Below, one piece after another: positions 59,668 to 64,000 of a DNA stretch of 64,000 nt. The stretch lies in NCBI RefSeq assembly GCF_013364155.1, contig NZ_CP054916.1, positions 2,848,501-2,912,500 on the forward strand, written 5' to 3'. The notes below the pieces were generated by a model. It searched no databases and was not told the origin of the DNA. It saw nothing but the letters and a program-made list of their open reading frames with translations. Source of the stretch: Streptomyces sp. NA02950 (lineage in GTDB: Bacteria; Actinomycetota; Actinomycetes; Streptomycetales; Streptomycetaceae). How positions within the stretch are numbered: position 1 is the stretch's first letter; each line of letters opens with the position of its first letter. The position numbers and the translations under genes were made by a program.

Positions 59668-60516
59668 TCAGACCGGAGTCCGATCGACGGCGGCGGACGG
59701 GGAGTCGGGGGCGGGGAAGGGGGCGGGGCGGCCGAAGGCGCCGGGCAGGGCGCAGACCTCGGCAGCGTAGGCCGCGGACCGGGCGGCCGCCTCCGCCAGC
59801 GGCAGGCCACCGAGCAGGGCGACCAGCAAAGAGGCGATGAAGGAATCACCGGCGCCGAGGGTGTCCAGCGGCTCGACGGCCACCACCGGCTGGGCGTATG
59901 GGGCCCGGCCCGCACGGCCGATCAGCGCTCCCCGGTGGCCGCGGGTGACCACCACCAGCCGGGGGCCCAGGGTGTGGGCCCGGGCGATCAGATGGGCGGC
60001 CTCGGTGTCATCGGCGTCCGGCCGGGAGAAGACGGCGCAGTACAGCTGCGGCAGCAGCGGACCGGCGTAACGCCAGGGCCGGTCGGAGAAGTCGTAGCTG
60101 ACCCGGCGGGCGGCGCGGGCCAGCTGCGGGAGCTGGTCCTCCAGGTGGGCGCAGTCCCCGGTGTGGACGAGATCGAAACCGGCGAGCCAGTCGAGGTCGT
60201 CGGGGGTGAGCCGGAACCGGGAGACGCCCTCGGAACACTCGCCGAAGTGGCGGTTGCCGCCGTCGTCGAGGTGGACGGTGGCGTGGGCGGTGGGCCCCTC
60301 GACGGTACGGAGCCGTTCGGTGCGCACGCCCTCGGCCGCGAGCGCGGCGCGGATATGGGCGCCCGCCGCGTCGTTCCCGGTGACGCCGAGGTACGCGCCG
60401 TCGGCACCGCACCGGGTGGCGTGCACGGCCACGTTGAGGGCGTTGCCGCCGGGGTACATCAGTCCGCGCCGCGGGTAGCGGTCGACGACGTTGTCGCCGA
60501 CTCCGCAGATGCGCAT
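59668..60516 (-). CDS. PfkB-family kinase (FrlD-like)
   Basis: This 282-aa ribokinase-type kinase has GGNALNVAVHATRCGADGAY near the N-terminus and the anion-hole motif DTLGAGDSFIASLLVALLGG near the C-terminus (catalytic Asp). The short length and overall pattern are like fructoselysine 6-kinase (FrlD), and the SIS partner next door supports that, but other sugar substrates are possible. The ATG at 60516 has an AAAGAGG RBS. It lies between the SIS gene and the binding-protein gene. Confidence 0.82.
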   Translation of the reverse strand: MRICGVGDNVVDRYPRRGLMYPGGNALNVAVHATRCGADGAYLGVTGNDAAGAHIRAALAAEGVRTERLRTVEGPTAHATVHLDDGGNRHFGECSEGVSRFRLTPDDLDWLAGFDLVHTGDCAHLEDQLPQLARAARRVSYDFSDRPWRYAGPLLPQLYCAVFSRPDADDTEAAHLIARAHTLGPRLVVVTRGHRGALIGRAGRAPYAQPVVAVEPLDTLGAGDSFIASLLVALLGGLPLAEAAARSAAYAAEVCALPGAFGRPAPFPAPDSPSAAVDRTPV

Positions 60517-60572
60517 GGTGGTTCCTCTTTCGGATGTCGGACGTCGGTTTTCGCATGGCGGGGTTACGGGGC

Positions 60573-60612
60573 GGCCCGGTGCGGCACTGCTCGCGCGGCG
60601 CCGCACCGGGCC
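60573..60612 (-). terminator. Hairpin between SIS and PfkB genes
   Basis: GGCCCGGTGCGGC and GCCGCACCGGGCC form a perfect 13-bp stem with a 14-nt loop, 16 nt after the SIS gene stop. Partial termination would make the SIS mRNA more abundant than the kinase and ABC genes. Confidence 0.6.
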
Positions 60613-60627
60613 GGGGAGGGAACGGGC

Positions 60628-61656
60628 TCAGTAGGCGACCTTGAACATGTAGCGGCGCTGGTCGAGGTCATGGCCGCGCACCGCCTCGTAGTGCCGGGCC
60701 AGCCGGGTGACCAGCACATCGAGCACGATGGGGCTGATCTCGCCGCGCAGTTGCTCCGGGACGCCGGGCAGGGTCAGCGACCGGGTGTCGAGGTAGTGGG
60801 CCTTCTTGGTGTAGGTGTCCAGGAAGGTGCGGGCGCGCTCGGCCATCGGCCGGGTGGCGTCCTCACCGAGCAGCAGCAGGACCGGCTGGTCCTCGGTGAC
60901 GACCTCGAACGCGCCGTGGAAGAACTCCCCGGCGTTGAACGAACCGGCGTGCTTCCACTGCATCTCCATCAGGTAGCACATCGAGAAGCCGTAGCCCGCG
61001 CCGTAGTTGGGCCCGGCGGAGAGCACATAGGTGACCTCCTCGTCGGCCAGGGCGGTGGCGATCGTGTGGTTGAGCTCCTCGGTCTGCTCCTGCGCCGCGT
61101 AGAGGGCGTCGGGCAGCGCCTCGTACGCGCGGCGCACGGCGAGGTGGTCGCCGTCGGCGCCGAGCACTTCGAGCAGGGCGTGGACCAGCTGCCCGAACAG
61201 CACCTGCTTGGGGGCGACGACGGTGTCCTCGCTGCGGTAGGTGAAGGCGATCTCGGCGGCCTGCGCCAGCGGGCTGTCCGCGCTGCGGGTGAGGGCGGCG
61301 ACCCGGGCCCCGGCCCCACGGGCGTAATGGGCCGCGGCCACGGTCTCCTTGGTGGTGCCGGTGTGGGAGGAGACCAGGACGAGGGAGCCCTCGCCGAGCA
61401 GCGCGGGGCGGCGCAGGTTGAACTCGTCGCTGTTCATGTGGAAGACGGGGAGCGGCGCCCGGGTCTCCAGCAGGTAGTGCGCGGGGTAGGCGGCGGTCAG
61501 CGAGCCGCCGCAGCCGACGAGGAAGACATTGCGCAGCCCGGACGCGACGACGTCGTCGATGAAGCGGCGGGCGGTGTCGTTCTGGCCGAGGGCAAAGGAG
61601 ACGGCCTCCTTGAAGTCCGCGGTGATGGGCTTGAGCGGAAGGGTTGCGGTGGTCAC
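60628..61656 (-). CDS. SIS-domain sugar isomerase/deglycase (FrlB-like)
   Basis: This 342-aa protein has two SIS domains: VFLVGCGGSLTAAYPAHYLL, VSSHTGTTKETVAAAHYARG, and VLSAGPNYGAGYGFSMCYLM with AGEFFHGAFE. The last motif is typical of the FrlB/GlmS-like group that cleaves fructoselysine 6-phosphate to glucose 6-phosphate and lysine. The GTG at 61656 has GAGAGGA upstream. It is the first gene of the LacI-controlled operon. The substrate is inferred, not proved. Confidence 0.83.
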   Translation of the reverse strand: MTTATLPLKPITADFKEAVSFALGQNDTARRFIDDVVASGLRNVFLVGCGGSLTAAYPAHYLLETRAPLPVFHMNSDEFNLRRPALLGEGSLVLVSSHTGTTKETVAAAHYARGAGARVAALTRSADSPLAQAAEIAFTYRSEDTVVAPKQVLFGQLVHALLEVLGADGDHLAVRRAYEALPDALYAAQEQTEELNHTIATALADEEVTYVLSAGPNYGAGYGFSMCYLMEMQWKHAGSFNAGEFFHGAFEVVTEDQPVLLLLGEDATRPMAERARTFLDTYTKKAHYLDTRSLTLPGVPEQLRGEISPIVLDVLVTRLARHYEAVRGHDLDQRRYMFKVAY

Positions 61657-61777
61657 GCCGGTCCTCTCTGCGTTCGAGGCATGGGGAGGTCGCCGCCCGT
61701 CAGGGGCGGATTCGGTGGTGTGGACTTGGGTGGGGGGTCCTGGAGCGGGCTCCTGGACCGGACCCCCGGATGGGGGG

Positions 61778-61793
61778 TTGAGAACGTTCCCAC
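61778..61793. promoter_or_regulatory. LacI-type operator 1
   Basis: TTGAGAACGTTCCCAC has the GAACGTTC core of a LacI-family palindrome. It is one of three sites in the divergent promoter region. Confidence 0.82.
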
Positions 61794-61802
61794 CATCGGG
61801 GA

Positions 61803-61818
61803 TTGGGAACGTTCTCAA
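61803..61818. promoter_or_regulatory. LacI-type operator 2
   Basis: TTGGGAACGTTCTCAA is a near-perfect palindrome centred exactly 25 bp from each of the neighbouring sites. Confidence 0.85.
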
Positions 61819-61827
61819 CGCCGCATG

Positions 61828-61843
61828 TTGGGAACCTTCCCAC
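61828..61843. promoter_or_regulatory. LacI-type operator 3
   Basis: TTGGGAACCTTCCCAC departs from the core at one central base. It is the copy closest to the LacI gene and may be the weakest. Confidence 0.7.
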
Positions 61844-61909
61844 CGCCTCGGTGACGGCGTCAAGAGGCGGTACGCACCGACCGTCGCCAGCCGATAACCT
61901 GGCCTGGCC

Positions 61910-62992
61910 ATGACGAGCAACCGACGCCGCGCCGCGACCATCCCCGACGTCGCCCGGGAGGCCGGAGTCTCCCGGTCCACCGCCTCCCGGGCCCTGGCCG
62001 GGTACGGCTCGGTCAGCCCCGAGGCGCGCGAACGTGTCCGCGCCGCCGCCGAGAAGCTGGGCTACCGCGCCAACCAGCTCGCCCGCAGCATGATCACCGG
62101 CCGGACCCATACGCTCGGGGTGGTGATCGCGGACATCCAGAACCCGTTCTTCGCCGGGGTCACCCGCGGGATCACCGACGCCGCACACGCGGCGGGCTAC
62201 CAGGTGCTGCTGGCCAACACCGACGAGGACCTCGGCGCCGAGCGCGCCGCCGTGAAGACGCTCTGCGACAAGCACGTGGACGGCCTGGTGGTGGCCCCCG
62301 CGTCCACCACCGAGGTCGGCCATCTGGCCGCGCTGGTCGAGGGGGTGTGCCCGGTGGTGCTCCTGGACCGGCACGCGCCCGCGCTGCCGACGGACGCGGT
62401 GACGGTGGACAACCAGGGCGCGAGCGAGGACGCGGTGCGCAGGCTGATCGCCGCCGGACACCGCCGGATCGCCCTGGTGACGCTGGTCGGCAGCGAAACG
62501 GGGAACGGGGCGGGGGCGGAGGACGAGGCCTCGGCCCCGGGGCCGTTCCCGATCTCGACCGGTGTCGAGCGCGTCGCGGGCTATCGCGCCGCGCTGCGTG
62601 CGGCCGGGGTCGAGGACACCGACGCGTATCTGCGGGTGGGCACCTTCCACCGGCAGGACCCGGCCGCCCTCACCGACGAGCTGCTCTCCCTGCCGGAACC
62701 GCCGACCGCCGTCTTCGCCACCGACAGCATGATCGCGCTCGGGGTGCTCTCCGCGGTGAACGCCCGCGGGCTGCGCGTCCCGGACGACATCTCGGTGGTC
62801 GCCTTCGACGACGCGGAGTGGACCCGGGTGGTCCGGCCGCGGCTCAGCGTGGTGGCCCAGCCGGTGCAGGAGTTGGGGGCGGAGGCGGTACGGGCGCTGG
62901 TGACCCGCATCGAGACGGGCGCCCGGCCGCCGCGCCACATCACGCTGGACACGGCCTTCATCACCCGCGACTCGATCGCCCCACCGCCGTAG
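61910..62992 (+). CDS. LacI-family repressor of the sugar cluster
   Basis: This 360-aa regulator has an N-terminal LacI HTH (TIPDVAREAGVSRSTASRAL then AGYGSVSPEARERVRAAAEK) and the hinge NQLARSMITGRT. A periplasmic-binding-like ligand domain follows, with IADIQNPFFAGVTRGI and PTAVFATDSMIALGVL. The divergent intergenic region has three spaced operator palindromes. It very likely represses the SIS-PfkB-ABC operon and itself until a sugar signal binds. Confidence 0.92.
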   Translation: MTSNRRRAATIPDVAREAGVSRSTASRALAGYGSVSPEARERVRAAAEKLGYRANQLARSMITGRTHTLGVVIADIQNPFFAGVTRGITDAAHAAGYQVLLANTDEDLGAERAAVKTLCDKHVDGLVVAPASTTEVGHLAALVEGVCPVVLLDRHAPALPTDAVTVDNQGASEDAVRRLIAAGHRRIALVTLVGSETGNGAGAEDEASAPGPFPISTGVERVAGYRAALRAAGVEDTDAYLRVGTFHRQDPAALTDELLSLPEPPTAVFATDSMIALGVLSAVNARGLRVPDDISVVAFDDAEWTRVVRPRLSVVAQPVQELGAEAVRALVTRIETGARPPRHITLDTAFITRDSIAPPP

Positions 62993-63391
62993 GCGGGCCG
63001 GAGGCCGCCGGGAACGAGCCGGTGCCGTGGGCGGCCCGGAGAGCCGCGGCCCGCCGGGCCGCGCCGCCGCGGACGGCCCGCCCGCTCACGGCGCCGAGTC
63101 CGCCCCGCGCGCCAGGACCGGCCACGCGCCCAGAGGCGGCCTGCCGTAGGCGGTGACCGCCGACGCCCGGCACCGACCTCACCACAACGGCTCGCCCCGC
63201 GCCGCCGGGCGCGGAGCCGCCCGGCCTCGGCGGTGCCGACGGACCGGCGGCTGCGCCACGGCTGCGGCTTCGGGGCGACCGCCGGTGAGCACGCGGCGGC
63301 CGCCGCGGGCGGCGGCTGTCCGTCCGTCGGCCGCGGGCAGCACAACGGGGCGGGCCCCAGCGGGCCCACCCCGTCGTCGGTCCGGTGACGC
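62993..63391. other. Intergenic region between LacI and gatB
   Basis: This 400-nt, very GC-rich gap (many GCC/CGG repeats) shows no RBS-led ORF that I trust. A GTG-started 91-codon frame at 63153-63428 is low-complexity and overlaps gatB. I see no tRNA or clear terminator. Confidence 0.5.
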
Positions 63392-64000
63392 TCAGCCCTC
63401 GACGCCGAGCTTCTCCAGGATCAGCTGACGGACGCGCGCCGCGTCCGCCTGGCCGCGGGTGGCCTTCATGACCGCGCCGACCAGCGCGCCCGCGGCCGCG
63501 ACCTTGCCGCCGCGGATCTTGTCGGCGATGGCGGCGTTGGCGGCGATCGCCTCGTCGACGGCGGTGCCGAGCGCGCCCTCGTCCGAGACGACCTTCAGAC
63601 CGCGCTTCTCCACCACGGCGTCCGGGTCGCCCTCGCCCGCGAGCACGCCCTCGATGACCTGGCGCGCCAGCTTGTCGTTGAGCGAGCCCTCCTTGACCAG
63701 GGCGCACACCCGCGCGACCTGCTCCGGGGTGATCGGCAGGGCGGCGAGGTCGGTGCCCTCCTCATTGGCCCGGCGGGCCAGTTCGCCCATCCACCACTTA
63801 CGGGCCTGGTCGGCCGGGGCACCCGCGTCGATCGTGGCGGTGATCAGGTCGAGCGCGCCCGCGTTGAGCACGGACTGCATCTCGTGCTCCGAGATGCCCC
63901 AGTCCTCGCGCAGCCGGGTGCGGCGCACCCGCGGCAGCTCCGGGAGCCCGGCCCGCAGCTCCTCGACCCACTCCCGGGGCGGGGCGACCGGCACCAGGTC
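63392..64000 (-). CDS. gatB: Asp/Glu-tRNA amidotransferase subunit B, C-terminal part
   Basis: This frame is cut by the window end, leaving 202 residues of the GatB C-terminal tail and YqeY-like domain: [40 protein letters not shown], and [20 protein letters not shown] ending [10 protein letters not shown]. GatB transfers ammonia to misacylated tRNA with GatA and GatC. The catalytic kinase-like domain lies beyond the window. Confidence 0.92.
   Translation of the reverse strand, partial: DLVPVAPPREWVEELRAGLPELPRVRRTRLREDWGISEHEMQSVLNAGALDLITATIDAGAPADQARKWWMGELARRANEEGTDLAALPITPEQVARVCALVKEGSLNDKLARQVIEGVLAGEGDPDAVVEKRGLKVVSDEGALGTAVDEAIAANAAIADKIRGGKVAAAGALVGAVMKATRGQADAARVRQLILEKLGVEG

Noticed and set aside
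63153..63428. 91-codon GTG frame before gatB
   Set aside because: Arg/Ala/Pro low-complexity, no RBS, and overlaps the end of gatB on the other strand.

Overview
This is high-GC actinobacterial DNA, almost certainly from a Streptomyces chromosome. Third codon positions are strongly G/C, GTG and TTG starts are common, many genes sit in ATGA overlaps, and the window holds conservon operons, a LAL-type LuxR regulator, a PucR-type regulator and a PfkB/SIS/ABC sugar cluster. From memory, the backbone gene order (conservons, acyl-CoA carboxylase, cimA, ilvE, leuB, proline catabolism, serA, ilvCHB, GGDEF/EAL protein, LAL regulator, gatB) matches the SCO5501-SCO5544 region of S. coelicolor. This was not checked by search.

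Region 1 (1-10.9 kb) holds two complete conservons in tandem on the plus strand, each ordered cvnA (membrane histidine-kinase-like), cvnB (roadblock/LC7), cvnC (DUF742), cvnD (small GTPase). The two cvnB genes encode identical proteins and are identical over about 380 nt. The cvnD genes share long identical blocks. Region 2 (10.9-18.2 kb) carries an acyl-CoA carboxylase epsilon/beta pair, a YceI-like protein whose 5' end looks damaged, and cimA, ilvE and leuB. Region 3 (18.3-24.7 kb) has a Tat-exported metallophosphoesterase, a 40-residue protein, and the proline-catabolic pair (P5C dehydrogenase, proline dehydrogenase) divergent from a PucR-type regulator.

Region 4 (24.7-30.5 kb) is an accessory drug-efflux island: a decayed MerR gene, a TetR/MFS divergent pair, a decayed TetR remnant, and a TetR-MFS operon with a perfect 12-bp palindromic operator. 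Region 5 (30.6-36.3 kb) is serA and ilvB-ilvH-ilvC. Region 6 (36.3-43.3 kb) has a membrane PAS-GGDEF-EAL protein with a degenerate EAL domain, a 2-hydroxyacid dehydrogenase, an aldo/keto reductase, a sorbosone-dehydrogenase-like lipoprotein and a 55-residue protein. Region 7 (43.4-53.5 kb) has a LAL regulator with a 64-residue upstream ORF, an MMPL transporter and a wrecked dipeptide ABC operon. In that operon the solute-binding gene is frameshifted just after its lipobox, and a large in-frame deletion has fused a DppB-type permease to the tail of a DppD-type ATPase plus a full DppF. Region 8 (53.7-63.0 kb) has a ROK regulator, an M81 peptidase, and a LacI-controlled sugar ABC importer with a PfkB kinase and an SIS isomerase/deglycase. 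The last two resemble FrlD and FrlB of Amadori-product catabolism. The window ends inside gatB.

The most interesting signal is the set of short leader ORFs upstream of the branched-chain amino-acid genes: [13 protein letters not shown] before ilvB, MIIGSRRAGPQ before cimA, and [15 protein letters not shown] before ilvE. They concentrate Ile/Leu/Val codons, several of which (ATT, GTA, CTT, TTG) are rare in such GC-rich genomes. Two of them are followed by terminator hairpins. This suggests a ribosome-mediated attenuation regulon. The ilvB case fits known actinobacterial attenuators; the cimA and ilvE cases are less familiar to me.
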